Part shown: in pieces, positions 7,840 through 16,609 of the stretch
How the letters are laid out: each line of letters begins with the position of its first letter
How positions within the stretch are numbered: position 1 is the first letter of the stretch
Origin: JAJDXO01 sp965207535
GTDB taxonomy: Bacteria > Pseudomonadota > Alphaproteobacteria > Rhodospirillales > UBA2165
DNA: 64,000 nucleotides
NCBI GenBank assembly: GCA_965207535.1
Contig: CBDBMR010000017.1
Coordinates: 434,001-498,000 of the forward strand
Reading direction: 5' to 3'
Made by a program: the position numbers and the translations under genes
The notes under the pieces: model-generated
Database searches by the model: none
What the model was told of the DNA's origin: nothing
Seen by the model: the letters and a program-made list of their open reading frames with translations, nothing else

Positions 7840-9555
7840 GTGTTGATCCTCGGCATCTATACCGGCGGGCATGACGGCAACGCCGCGCTCTTCGACGACT
7901 ACCGCATGCTGGCGGCCGTGCAGCTGGAGCGGATGACCCGCCTCAAGGGCGACGGCGGCCGGCCGCCGCAGCAGGCTATCGACGAGTGCCTCGCGATCGC
8001 CGGCGTGACGCGCGCGGATGTCGATGTCGTCATGCTGGGACGCAGCGAGTTTCCGGCACGTTACTTCACCCACCTGCCGCCCGGCCGGGCACTAGAAGCG
8101 CGGCTGCGCCGTCTCGCCGGCAGGGAGAAGCGCAAATCCATGGAGCGTGAGATGGTCCGCTACGGGCGGACGGACTCCGAGAGGATGTTCCGTGCCGGCG
8201 CCTATCTGTCGGACCTCGGTTTGCGCCCGGACGTACCGCTGCGCTTCTTCAACCACCACGAAGCCCACGCGCTGCCCTGCCTCTTTCACACGGACTGGGA
8301 CGAGGCGCTGCTCTATACCGCCGACGGCGGCGGCGACAATGTGCAATACAGCCACCGCGTCTTTCGCGACGGCAGGCTGCAAACGCTCCATGGCGGCGAC
8401 GAGGCGTTCCTGGAGCGGCAGCGGATCGACAGCGTCGGGATCGCCTACCTGATCGCCACGGTGTCCCTCGGCTATCGCCCCAACAGACATGAGGGCAAGC
8501 TGACCGGACTCGCGGCCTGGGGCGAGCCGCTGCTGAAGGAAAGGCTGGACCGCTTCTTCCGTATCGACGACGAGGGTCGCATCACGACCGATTTCGCCTC
8601 GTACAAGGACATGCACCGGGCGCTCGGCGACCTGTTCGAGAGCCAGCGGCGCGAGGATGTCGCGGCGTCGATCCAGGTGTTTCTGGAAGAGACGGTGCTA
8701 AACGCGGTCGGTCGCCTAGTGGACAGGACCGGCGCGCGGCGGCTCGGCCTCAGCGGGGGCGTCCACGCCAACGTCCGGCTCAACCAGCGCCTGGCCGAGG
8801 AGCTGCCGCTGGACGAGGTGTTCGTTTACCCGGCGATGAGCGATGCCGGACTGGCTGCGGGCGGCGTGCTGCGCTTCCTGCTCGACCGGGACGGGATGGA
8901 CACCTGGCTCGCCAACCGCTGGCGGCTGGAGGATCTCCACTACGGCCGGCCCTACGGCGATGCCATCGACACGACGCTGGGCCGCGCGGGCGGCATAACG
9001 CGCCTGGGCGGCGACCCGGTCCGCGTCGCAGTGAAGGAACTCGCCGCCGGGCGGGTCGTAGCGATCTACACCAAGGCGATGGAATACGGGCCGCGAGCGC
9101 TGGGGGCGCGCTCGATCCTGGCCTCGCCCGCCGACGCGACGATCAACGACACCCTGAACAAGCGCCTTTCACGCACCGAGTTCATGCCTTTTGCACCCGT
9201 CGTTGCCGAGGAGGATGCGGGGGAGATTTTCGAGATCACGCCCGTCAACCGCTATGCCGCCCGCTTCATGACCATCACCTGCGCCACGCGGGAAGCCTGG
9301 AAAGCCCGTATTCCGGCGGTCGTGCACGTGGATGGGACGGCACGGCCGCAAATCGTCTCGCGCGACCCGAATCCGCTCTATTTCGATATCCTGCAGGGCT
9401 TCAAGCGGTCGACCGGCCTGCCGGTGCTGATCAACACCAGCTTTAACGCCCATGAGGAGCCCATCGTGAACAGGCCGGCCGAGTGCCTACAAGCGCTGCA
9501 GGAAAGGCGGGTCGATGCCGTCGTGACCGAAAACGGCTACTACACCCACGCGTAA
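7840..9555 (+). CDS. NodU/CmcH-family carbamoyltransferase
   Basis: This 571-residue protein transfers a carbamoyl group from carbamoyl phosphate, through carbamoyl-AMP, to a hydroxyl on a sugar or secondary metabolite. The N-terminal Kae1-like domain has GIYTGGHDGNAALF, the metal-binding NHHEAHA (about 143-149) and TADGGGDN. GLSGGVHANVRLNQRL precedes the C-terminal domain, which carries the diagnostic MEYGPRALGARSIL and INTSFNAHEEPIV. The start is GTG 7840, only 18 bp after infC and without a terminator between them, so it may ride on infC transcription. This placement inside a translation cluster suggests insertion. The acceptor substrate is unknown. Confidence 0.88.
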   Translation: MLILGIYTGGHDGNAALFDDYRMLAAVQLERMTRLKGDGGRPPQQAIDECLAIAGVTRADVDVVMLGRSEFPARYFTHLPPGRALEARLRRLAGREKRKSMEREMVRYGRTDSERMFRAGAYLSDLGLRPDVPLRFFNHHEAHALPCLFHTDWDEALLYTADGGGDNVQYSHRVFRDGRLQTLHGGDEAFLERQRIDSVGIAYLIATVSLGYRPNRHEGKLTGLAAWGEPLLKERLDRFFRIDDEGRITTDFASYKDMHRALGDLFESQRREDVAASIQVFLEETVLNAVGRLVDRTGARRLGLSGGVHANVRLNQRLAEELPLDEVFVYPAMSDAGLAAGGVLRFLLDRDGMDTWLANRWRLEDLHYGRPYGDAIDTTLGRAGGITRLGGDPVRVAVKELAAGRVVAIYTKAMEYGPRALGARSILASPADATINDTLNKRLSRTEFMPFAPVVAEEDAGEIFEITPVNRYAARFMTITCATREAWKARIPAVVHVDGTARPQIVSRDPNPLYFDILQGFKRSTGLPVLINTSFNAHEEPIVNRPAECLQALQERRVDAVVTENGYYTHA

Positions 9556-9610
9556 GGCCGGCGCAGACAGGATGCGCTCCTCCGCCGCCTCCCCCTACGC
9601 CGCCCGGCTT

Positions 9611-9708
9611 GAGGCGAGCACCCGCGGCTTCGACGCCCGTTACATCGTCACGTCGCTTGAAGGCGAGCCCCGCCACCTCTACGAAGACATCTACTGCGCC
9701 CGTGGCCA
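9611..9708 (+). pseudogene. Relic of an IS1380-family transposase
   Basis: The frame encodes RGFDARYIVTSLEG, then LYEDIYCARGQ, separated by a few residues. From memory of the family this matches the conserved RFVVTSL...LYEDxYCARG block of IS1380-type DDE transposases. Only about 33 codons remain. Upstream and downstream sequence in this frame shows no further similarity that I can recognise, and no terminal inverted repeats were found. The intergenic stretch 9556-9867 otherwise appears empty. It marks past transposition in the island between infC and rpmI. Confidence 0.6.
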
Positions 9709-9867
9709 GACGACATCTTCCGGACATGGAGCCTCCCAAGAACTAGTCGACGGCCGCGCCGCGGAATTCCAGCACGCCCGACATGCGCTTTTGCGAGGCC
9801 GGCAAGGCACTCCCGCCTTTCGCCCGGCACCAATTTCGGCCTAGTATTCGGGGCAAGGGAGGACACG

Positions 9868-10707
9868 ATGAACCGCGACTTGCTGCATCCCATAACCGAA
9901 GACGAAAAGCGGACATACGACGAGGACGGCGTGGTCTGCATTCGCGGCCAGTTCGATCGGGAATGGGTCGATCACATGCTGGCGGTATGCACCGGCAACG
10001 ACGTAAATCCGGGCGGCACGCGCTATGAACAGAGCGACGCGGACGATCCTGGCCGCTTCGTCGCCGCCACCCATATGTCGCGCGAGAACAAGGACATTTG
10101 GAATTTCGCGCTGAACTCGCCGGCCGCCGAGATCGCCGCGATCCTGATGGGCGCGGACGAAGTGCGGTTCTTCTACGATCAGCTCTTCGTCAAGGAGCCC
10201 GGTACCCTGGCGCCGACGGCGTGGCACAACGATTTGCCGTTCTGGCCCTTCGACGGCGAGGATGTCGCCTCGGTCTGGGTCGCGCTGACCCCGACACCCA
10301 AGGAAAACAGCGGCCTCGTCTATGTCGGCGGCTCCCACAAGTGGAATAAGATGTATTACCCGGAACCAGCAACACCCCGGGACAACTTCACCATGCCAGA
10401 GGCCGAGACCTTCGAACGCTGCCCCGCCTTCCACAAGGAATTCGACAATCCCGACTACCGGTTCCTGAGTTGGGACATGGAGGCGGGCGACTGTCTGGTG
10501 CATCACCCGATGGCCGTGCACGGATCGGGCAAAAACGCCTCCCTCGATATGCCGAGGGTCGCCATCTCGGTCCGCTATTTCGGCGGCGACGCCACCTGGC
10601 ACGGCAAGCGCACCGTTTTCGAGGTGCCCGGTACGTCGGACGACATGTTCCAGCTCGGCAAGATGCCCGTCAACGATGACATCTTCCCGGTGGTCTGGCG
10701 GGCCTGA
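9868..10707 (+). CDS. Phytanoyl-CoA dioxygenase (PhyH) family protein
   Basis: This 279-residue Fe(II)/2-oxoglutarate-dependent oxygenase has the jelly-roll metal triad: H-x-D in WHNDLPFWPF (about residues 119-121) and a distal His in HHPMAVHGSG (about 217). VWVALTPTPKENSGLVYVGGSHKW is typical of PhyH proteins, which hydroxylate CoA esters or small metabolites. GGGAGG at 9857-9862 supports the ATG. It is convergent with the P450 gene and may work on the same substrate class, but that is inference. Confidence 0.85.
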   Translation: MNRDLLHPITEDEKRTYDEDGVVCIRGQFDREWVDHMLAVCTGNDVNPGGTRYEQSDADDPGRFVAATHMSRENKDIWNFALNSPAAEIAAILMGADEVRFFYDQLFVKEPGTLAPTAWHNDLPFWPFDGEDVASVWVALTPTPKENSGLVYVGGSHKWNKMYYPEPATPRDNFTMPEAETFERCPAFHKEFDNPDYRFLSWDMEAGDCLVHHPMAVHGSGKNASLDMPRVAISVRYFGGDATWHGKRTVFEVPGTSDDMFQLGKMPVNDDIFPVVWRA

Positions 10708-10733
10708 TCGTCGTCCCCGGCCATTACCCGCCA

Positions 10734-10746
10734 AGAGCCGATCTAG
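10734..10746. repeat. Short palindromic repeat AGAGCCGATCTAG
   Basis: This is a 13-bp copy of the outer motif of the element at 4945-5010. It sits between the convergent PhyH and P450 genes and contains the P450 stop codon (10743-10745 on the minus strand). Confidence 0.6.
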
Positions 10747-12068
10747 GGATTTTGATCAGGATCCCATTCGATCAACAGCCGCTGGATACCCCGGAATGCC
10801 AGGGTCGGGATGTATTCCCACTCCTGACCGGGGACGAGCTTCATATGAGGCAACCGCCTGGTTAGTTCCTCGAGGATGATTTTCATCTCCAGCCGAGCCA
10901 GCGGCGCGCCCATGCAGAAGTGCGCCCCGTTGCCGAACGCCAGGTGCTTTTTCTCCTGTTTGCGCAGGATGTCGAATTTGTCGCCGTCGGCAAACGCAGC
11001 ATCGTCCCGGCTGCCGGATCCGATCGCCAGCAGAATCTTGGCGCCTTTTGGAACGTCGAAGTCCCCGATCTTCGCATCCTTGGCGGCAATGCGTCTCCAG
11101 GTGAAGATGGAGGAGTCGTAGCGGAGAATTTCCTCGACCGCGCCCGGGATCAGGGCAGGGTCGTTGCACAGCGCCTCCCACTGCGCCCGATCCTCCAGCA
11201 GCGCCCGCATCCCGTTGGCGGAGGCCTGGGTCGTGGTCTCATGCCCCGCGAACTGCATCAGGAACATGACGTTGCAGAGGTAGTTGACGGTGAACTTGTC
11301 CGGATCGGCCTGGTGGAGACGCACCATGTCACCGAGATAATTGTCGCCCGGGTTCTCGTAGGCATCGTCGACCAGCTTCTTGGTGAACGCCCAGTGCTCG
11401 CCCATGTCATGCATGATCGCGACCTGCTCGGCCTCGCTGGGACGCCCCCAATTGACGACGCCCCGTGCCGAGCCCAGCTGTTTGACCCTCACCGCATGAT
11501 CATCGGCGGCGCCCAGGAAGATGAAGATCGCCAAGGCGGGCACCTCGTAAAGCATCTCCCCAACCAAATCGGCCTCGCCGTTCGCCGCAAACCGGTCGAT
11601 GAAGCCGCTGACGATCGACCGGATCCGCGGCTCGACCTGTTCGACACGTTTCGGCGTAAACGCGTCTCCAAAGACCTTGCGGTGCGCCCGATGGGTCTCC
11701 GGGTCCTCGTCCACAAGGGACGGTTCGACGGAAATATCGAGGCTGTCCCGCACTTCGGCGGCGGCAGGGCACAGGGGCGTTACCGGGTGGCGCGCCAAGG
11801 CGGCGGAAAAAGTCTCGGGATCGCGGAACACGCGGACGATCTCGTCGTACTTGGTCACCACCCAGTAGCCGGATTTGGGATCATGGAATATGGGCTCGGC
11901 CGACCGCGCCTTGCTGAAGAACGCGAACGGATTGGCGATGTAGGCGTCGTCGAAAGGCTCGAACTCCGCCGCCATCCCCGTTACCGGGCAGCGGGCCCGA
12001 GCATCGGAATCGGCATCGAGCTCTTTCGGCGTCGACTGAAACATGCCGAGATTGAGGTCGTTGGACAT
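10743..12068 (-). CDS. Cytochrome P450
   Basis: This soluble bacterial class I type P450 has 441 residues. The I-helix oxygen-activation motif is FAGHETTTQ, the K-helix E-x-x-R is in EEILRY, and the haem loop is AFGNGAHFCMGAPLARLE with the thiolate ligand at Cys385. It has no membrane anchor, so it needs separate ferredoxin and reductase partners, which are not in the window. Start ATG 12068 has GGGAGG 7 nt upstream. The divergent MarR regulator and the shared palindrome at 12124-12148 suggest substrate-inducible expression. The substrate is unknown. Confidence 0.93.
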   Translation of the reverse strand: MSNDLNLGMFQSTPKELDADSDARARCPVTGMAAEFEPFDDAYIANPFAFFSKARSAEPIFHDPKSGYWVVTKYDEIVRVFRDPETFSAALARHPVTPLCPAAAEVRDSLDISVEPSLVDEDPETHRAHRKVFGDAFTPKRVEQVEPRIRSIVSGFIDRFAANGEADLVGEMLYEVPALAIFIFLGAADDHAVRVKQLGSARGVVNWGRPSEAEQVAIMHDMGEHWAFTKKLVDDAYENPGDNYLGDMVRLHQADPDKFTVNYLCNVMFLMQFAGHETTTQASANGMRALLEDRAQWEALCNDPALIPGAVEEILRYDSSIFTWRRIAAKDAKIGDFDVPKGAKILLAIGSGSRDDAAFADGDKFDILRKQEKKHLAFGNGAHFCMGAPLARLEMKIILEELTRRLPHMKLVPGQEWEYIPTLAFRGIQRLLIEWDPDQNP

Positions 12069-12123
12069 GTTATGGCCTCCCACATTCAGGCACGGAATTT
12101 CGAGAACCTATCCGATAATTGAG

Positions 12124-12148
12124 TGATATGTCAAATATTGACTTATCA
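12124..12148. promoter_or_regulatory. Probable MarR operator between P450 and marR genes
   Basis: This 25-bp near-perfect palindrome has arms TGATATGTCAA and TTGACTTATCA around a 3-bp centre, with one mismatched pair in the arms. On the minus strand it contains a consensus -35 TTGACA (12134-12129) facing the P450 gene; the matching -10 is weak. Location and symmetry fit a MarR-family operator controlling both divergent genes. Confidence 0.6.
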
Positions 12149-12197
12149 GATACATAATGGTTTTGTCGTTCCGTTGTCTCAATTGAATGCAGCCGGC

Positions 12198-12677
12198 ATG
12201 TCCAGACCTCAACATCCCCTGGAGCTCGACCAACACCTCCCCTCCTTGATTCAGACCTTGGGGAACAAGATTTCGCTCCATGCGCTCCGTGAAGGCGCCC
12301 GTCCGCATGACCTGGATCTGCGGGAGTTGAGAGTGATCCTGATCCTGGGCGCCGAAGGGCGCTCCACGATCAATGACGTGGCCGACCGTATCGCCATGGA
12401 CCGCGGCGGCACTAGCCGCGCCATCAGCCGGTTGGAAAAGCGTGGATATATTTCGCGCTCCGGCGACTCGCGCGACCGGCGGCGCTCCCTGGTCGATCTG
12501 ACCGGTCAAGGGATCCGGGTTCACGACGAGCTGGCTTCATTTGCCCTTTCCCGGGAAGAACTGCTCCTAAGAAACTTCTCCGAGTCCGATCGGGTTCACC
12601 TCAACGAGCTTCTGCAACGGGTCGTCGGGAATGTGGACACCATGCTGACAAGCGGTGAGGGCGGCGAGGCACGATGA
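12198..12677 (+). CDS. MarR-family transcriptional regulator
   Basis: This 159-residue winged-helix protein has LRELRVILILGAEG, then the recognition helix region NDVADRIAMDRGGTSRAISRLEKRGYI and the wing SGDSRDRRRSLVDLTGQG, all typical of MarR. MarR dimers usually repress adjacent genes and release DNA on binding phenolic or other ligands. I chose ATG 12198; an in-frame ATG at 12123 would place the start inside the operator palindrome. It is divergent from the P450. Confidence 0.88.
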   Translation: MSRPQHPLELDQHLPSLIQTLGNKISLHALREGARPHDLDLRELRVILILGAEGRSTINDVADRIAMDRGGTSRAISRLEKRGYISRSGDSRDRRRSLVDLTGQGIRVHDELASFALSREELLLRNFSESDRVHLNELLQRVVGNVDTMLTSGEGGEAR

Positions 12678-12750
12678 TTCCACGCTGGCCATCCGTACGC
12701 TCATCCCCGATCATCCCGCTGTACCGCAGGCGGCGATTAGAGGCACGAAA

Positions 12751-13698
12751 ATGAAAATTTGCGTTGCCGGTGCGCCCGGCGCCTTCGGGCGCAAGCATCT
12801 GGATGCCCTCGCCGTGATCGACGGCGTGGAGGTCACCTCCGTCGTCGGCGGCGAGCCGGACGATATCGAAGGCTTCGCCAGGGACCGGGGCATCGGACAC
12901 TGGACCAAGGCTCTCGGGGACAGCCTTACCCGGGACGATGTCGATGCGGTGATCCTGGCGACGCCGACCCAGCTGCATGCCGAACAGGCCATCGCCGCCA
13001 TGCGCGCCGGCAAGCATGTGATGATCGAAATTCCCATGGCCGACAGCCTGAAAGACGCCGAGAACATCGCCCGCGTCCAGCGGGAAACCGGCCTGGTCGC
13101 CATGGTCGACCATGTGCGGCGGTTCAACCCGAGCCATCAGTGGGTCCGCAACCGGATCAAGGCCGGGGACCTGACCCTTCAGCAACTGGATGTGCAGACC
13201 TTCTTCTTCCGGCGCACCAACATCAACGCCGAGGGAAAGCCCCGCACCTGGACCGATCACCTGCTATGGCATCATGCCTGCCACACGGTGGATCTGTTCC
13301 AGTATCAGACCGGCGGCGAGGCGGCCGAGTGCTTCGGGCTGCAGGGTCCGCCTCACCCCGAGCTCGGCATCGCCATGGACATGTCCATCGGGCTGAAAGC
13401 GGCGAACCAGGCCATCTGCACGCTCTCCCTGTCGTTCAACAACGACGGGCCGCTCGGCACCTTCTTCCGCTACATCTGCGATAACGGCACCTATATCGCC
13501 CGCTATGACGACCTGGTGGACGGCAACGAGAACCCCATCGACTTGAGCGGCGTGGCGGTTTCGGACAACGGCATTGAACTCGCCGACCGGGAATTCCTCG
13601 CCGCCATCGCCGAGGGCCGGGAACCCAACAGCAGCGTGGCGCAAGGATTGTCGGCCATGCGCACCCTGGACCGGATAGAAAAGTCGTTCGGCGGATAG
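12751..13698 (+). CDS. Gfo/Idh/MocA-family oxidoreductase
   Basis: This 315-residue NAD(P)-dependent dehydrogenase has an N-terminal Rossmann fold (CVAGAPGAFGRKHLDAL), then AVILATPTQLHAEQAIAAMRAGKHV and the E-I-P variant of the usual EKP motif. The C-terminal domain has WHHACHTVDLFQYQTGG. Length and that segment resemble the LigC branch (protocatechuate 4,5-cleavage pathway semialdehyde dehydrogenase), but this is from memory and low confidence. It is followed after 10 bp by the sulfatase and cupin genes in an apparent operon. Confidence 0.82.
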   Translation: MKICVAGAPGAFGRKHLDALAVIDGVEVTSVVGGEPDDIEGFARDRGIGHWTKALGDSLTRDDVDAVILATPTQLHAEQAIAAMRAGKHVMIEIPMADSLKDAENIARVQRETGLVAMVDHVRRFNPSHQWVRNRIKAGDLTLQQLDVQTFFFRRTNINAEGKPRTWTDHLLWHHACHTVDLFQYQTGGEAAECFGLQGPPHPELGIAMDMSIGLKAANQAICTLSLSFNNDGPLGTFFRYICDNGTYIARYDDLVDGNENPIDLSGVAVSDNGIELADREFLAAIAEGREPNSSVAQGLSAMRTLDRIEKSFGG

Positions 13699-13708
13699 GA
13701 GCGGCGTG

Positions 13709-15403
13709 ATGGGCGCGGTCAGGAACATACTCTTCATCATGTGCGACCAGCTTCGCTGGGATTACCTGTCCTGCTACGGCCACCCGAAACTGGACACCCC
13801 GAACATCGACGGCCTCGCCGCCCGCGGCGTGCGGTTCGACGGCGCCTATTGTCAGTCCCCGGTGTGCGGCGCATCGCGCATGAGTTTTTATACCGGCCGG
13901 TATGTTAACTCTCATGGCGCCAGCTGGAATTTCGTCCCGCTCAGGATCGGCGAACAGACCATCGGCGACCATCTGCGGCCCCGCGGTATCCGCACCGCGC
14001 TGGTCGGCAAGACCCATATGCGCGCCGACTTTGCCGGGATGGCGCGCCTGGGGATCGATCTTCACTCCGACGAAGGCGTGCTGGCGGCCGAATGCGGCTT
14101 CGAGCCCTTCGAACGGGACGACGGCGTCCACCCCAGCTCAAGTCACGATCCCAACCCCCGATACAATCAGTATCTCCGCGATCACGGCTTCGAGGGCGAC
14201 AACCCGTGGGAGGATTGGGCGAACTCGGCGGAAGGTCCGGACGACGAATTGCTGTCCGGCTGGTATCTGGAAAACTCGAACAAACCGGCGCGGGTTCCGG
14301 CCGAACATTCCGAAACCGCGTACATGACCGGACGCGCCATCGACTTCCTGGACGATGCGGGGGACGAGCCCTTCTGCCTCCACCTCTCCTACATCAAGCC
14401 GCACTGGCCCTACATGGCGCCGGCCCCCTACGCGACCATGTACGGCCCCGAGGACACCTACCCGGCCGTCCGCGACGACGAGGAGAAACGGGACCCGCAT
14501 CCGGTCTTCGGCGCGTTCATCGACCAGCGCGTGTCACGGACCATGTCGCGGGATGAGGTCCGCGATGCGGTACTTCCCGGCTATATGGGCATGATCAAAC
14601 AGATCGATGACGAGATCGGGCGACTGCTTGAAGCACTCGAGGCGCGCGGACGGATGGACGATACGATGATCGTCTTTACCTCCGATCACGGCGACTACCT
14701 CGGCGATCACTGGATGGGCGAAAAGGACCTGTTCCACCAGCCCAGCGTCCGAATTCCGCTCATCGTCCATGACCCGTCGCCGGAGGCCGACGCGACCCGC
14801 GGGTCGGCAAGCGATGCGTTGGTTGAAGCCATCGACCTCGCGCCGACATTCGTCGAAGCCATCGGCGGGTACCCCCAGCCCCATATTTTCGACGGCCGCT
14901 CCTTGACCCCGCTGCTGCGCGGCGAAACGCCGGACGGATGGCGGAGCTACGTCATCAGCGAATACGACTACGCATTCATGGATCCCCGGCTCGCGCTGGG
15001 CACGAAGCCCAGGGATTGCTGGCTGCGCATGGTATTTGACGGCCGGTTCAAATATGTCGACTGCGGCGAATACCGGCCGATGCTGTTCGACCTGAAGGAA
15101 GATCCCCGGGAACTGCGGGATTTGGGCGCCGACCCGGCCTGCGAGACCGAGCGCGCGCGGCTGAGGGACCTGCTCTTCGACTGGGCGATGAAACCCCGGC
15201 ACCGGGTGACCGTAACCGACGGCATGCTGGAAACCGTCGATGTTCAGCGAAACATCACCGAGGCCGGCGTTCTAATCGGCTACTATGACCGGAATGATTT
15301 GGAGAAAGCCGCCGCATCGTGGCAGGATCGCCCCATATTTGCGGCGTTCAACCCGGTTTGGGCCAAAGCGCAGAAGAAACTTCGCGGAGAAGACTCGTCA
15401 TGA
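13709..15403 (+). CDS. Sulfatase / phosphonate-monoester-hydrolase-like enzyme
   Basis: This 564-residue alkaline-phosphatase-superfamily enzyme has the formylglycine motif C-x-A-x-R in SPVCGASRMSFYTGR (Cys53, Arg57), so it needs Cys-to-formylglycine maturation. Metal ligands are in CDQLRWDY at the N terminus and FTSDHGDYLGDH near residue 330. There is no signal peptide, suggesting a cytosolic enzyme. It could be a sulfatase or a phosphonate/phosphodiester hydrolase, which share this fold. ATG 13709 is 7 nt after AGGAG; a GTG at 13706 is the alternative. It overlaps the cupin gene by 4 bp (ATGA). Confidence 0.85.
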   Translation: MGAVRNILFIMCDQLRWDYLSCYGHPKLDTPNIDGLAARGVRFDGAYCQSPVCGASRMSFYTGRYVNSHGASWNFVPLRIGEQTIGDHLRPRGIRTALVGKTHMRADFAGMARLGIDLHSDEGVLAAECGFEPFERDDGVHPSSSHDPNPRYNQYLRDHGFEGDNPWEDWANSAEGPDDELLSGWYLENSNKPARVPAEHSETAYMTGRAIDFLDDAGDEPFCLHLSYIKPHWPYMAPAPYATMYGPEDTYPAVRDDEEKRDPHPVFGAFIDQRVSRTMSRDEVRDAVLPGYMGMIKQIDDEIGRLLEALEARGRMDDTMIVFTSDHGDYLGDHWMGEKDLFHQPSVRIPLIVHDPSPEADATRGSASDALVEAIDLAPTFVEAIGGYPQPHIFDGRSLTPLLRGETPDGWRSYVISEYDYAFMDPRLALGTKPRDCWLRMVFDGRFKYVDCGEYRPMLFDLKEDPRELRDLGADPACETERARLRDLLFDWAMKPRHRVTVTDGMLETVDVQRNITEAGVLIGYYDRNDLEKAAASWQDRPIFAAFNPVWAKAQKKLRGEDSS

Positions 15404-15885
15404 GCGTTAGTGCGCGGGACATCGATCGGATCGTCAACGAGGCGAAGCCCGTCGGCGGTATGGTGTGGAACGTGATGGGGCAGATCTACATTCCCAAACA
15501 GGTGGACGAAAAGACAATCTGGTGGGAAGCCATCATGCCCGAGGAGAGCTACATTCCGCCCCATTCCCATTCCACCCAGGATGAATTTCTCTACATTACC
15601 GAGGGCGAGCTCCAGATGATCCTCGACGGCAAGGAGTTTGTTGCAGGCGCGGGCGAGGTGCTTCCGTTTCCCAAGTACTCGACCCACGCCCTGTTCAACA
15701 ACAGCGGCGAGACGGTGAAAGGGGTTTTCTGGGCGGAGCCGACCAACAAGCTGTTTGATCTCTTCAAGGCGCTCCACAATGTCGCCGACGCACACGAGGT
15801 CATTCGTATCTCGGATGCCCACGACATCCATTTTCAGCTGCCGGGCCAAGAGCCCCGTACCGGGCCCCTGGCGGCCGCGGAATAG
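15400..15885 (+). CDS. Cupin-domain protein
   Basis: This 161-residue single-cupin protein has cupin motif 1 PPHSHSTQDEFLYITEGE (His, His, Glu metal ligands) and motif 2 with PKYSTHALFNNSGE (fourth His). Its start ATGA overlaps the sulfatase stop, implying translational coupling. Small cupins can be dioxygenases, isomerases or binding proteins, and the activity cannot be assigned. A longer in-frame extension would run back through the sulfatase, so 15400 is preferred. Confidence 0.82.
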   Translation: MSVSARDIDRIVNEAKPVGGMVWNVMGQIYIPKQVDEKTIWWEAIMPEESYIPPHSHSTQDEFLYITEGELQMILDGKEFVAGAGEVLPFPKYSTHALFNNSGETVKGVFWAEPTNKLFDLFKALHNVADAHEVIRISDAHDIHFQLPGQEPRTGPLAAAE

Positions 15886-15895
15886 CCTGCACCCC

Positions 15896-15924
15896 TTGCA
15901 ATCCAAGGGCGTCGCCGCTATAAA
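15896..15924 (+). promoter_or_regulatory. Promoter of rpmI-rplT
   Basis: TTGCAA (15896-15901), a 17-bp spacer and TATAAA (15919-15924) make a good sigma-70 type promoter. It gives the ribosomal genes their own transcription start after the insertion that separates them from infC. About 80 nt of leader precede rpmI. Confidence 0.6.
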
Positions 15925-16008
15925 CCGCGCCTTCGCCGAGCGAACCGGCCGGATGTTGATCCGAGGGCATGCCGGACGCTCACAGAAAACTCAAACGAGG
16001 ATGAGGAA

Positions 16009-16215
16009 ATGCCCAAGCTGAAGACCAAATCCAGCGCCAAGAAGCGCTTCTCCCGCACGGGCACCGGAAAGATCAAGGGCAGCCCGGCATTCAAGCGTCA
16101 CAATCTGCGCAAGCGCACCCAGAAAATGAAACGCAAGGCCCGCGGCACCGTGATCATGGCCGATGCCGATGCGAAGATTATCAGCGGCTACATGCCGTAC
16201 AGCCGGGGGAAGTAG
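16009..16215 (+). CDS. rpmI: 50S ribosomal protein L35
   Basis: This 68-residue, very basic protein has the L35 signature MPKLKTKSSAKKRFSRTGTGKIK and the HNLRKRTQK segment. It is a structural component of the large subunit. GAGGA upstream of the ATG is a clear ribosome binding site. rplT follows 2 bp after the stop. In most bacteria infC is directly upstream; here about 8 kb separates them. Confidence 0.97.
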   Translation: MPKLKTKSSAKKRFSRTGTGKIKGSPAFKRHNLRKRTQKMKRKARGTVIMADADAKIISGYMPYSRGK

Positions 16216-16217
16216 CT

Positions 16218-16583
16218 ATGTCGCGATCCAGATCCGCCGTTGCCAGCCGAGCCCGGCGCAAGAAGGTCGTCGCCCGGGCCAAAGGCTATCAGGGCCGGAG
16301 CAACAACAACTTCCGCCTCGCCAAACAGCGGACCGACAAGGCGCTGCAATACGCCTACCGGGACCGCCGGACCAAGAAGCGCTCGTTCCGCCGCCTGTGG
16401 ATTCAGCGGATCAATGCCGGCGCCCGTCTGCACGGCTTGACCTATTCCCAGTTCATGAACGGCCTCTCGAAGGCCGGGGTCGAGATCGACCGAAAGGTGC
16501 TGTCCGATCTCGCCGTCGCGGAGCCCGATTCGTTTAAAAGCTTGGTTGAACAGGCCCAGGCCGCCCTCGCCAGCACTGCTTGA
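16218..16583 (+). CDS. rplT: 50S ribosomal protein L20
   Basis: This 121-residue L20 has the N-terminal basic extension MSRSRSAVASRARRKKVVARAKGY and the conserved AYRDRRTKKRSFRRLWIQRINA core. L20 binds 23S rRNA early in assembly and in many bacteria represses its own operon. It lies 2 bp after rpmI and is followed by a GC-rich hairpin before pheS. Confidence 0.97.
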   Translation: MSRSRSAVASRARRKKVVARAKGYQGRSNNNFRLAKQRTDKALQYAYRDRRTKKRSFRRLWIQRINAGARLHGLTYSQFMNGLSKAGVEIDRKVLSDLAVAEPDSFKSLVEQAQAALASTA

Positions 16584-16609
16584 AGCAGGATCGAACGGAG
16601 ATTTTTTGG

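Noticed and set aside
12123..12197. Longer MarR N terminus starting at 12123
   Set aside because: The start would lie in the operator palindrome and the extra residues match nothing in the family.
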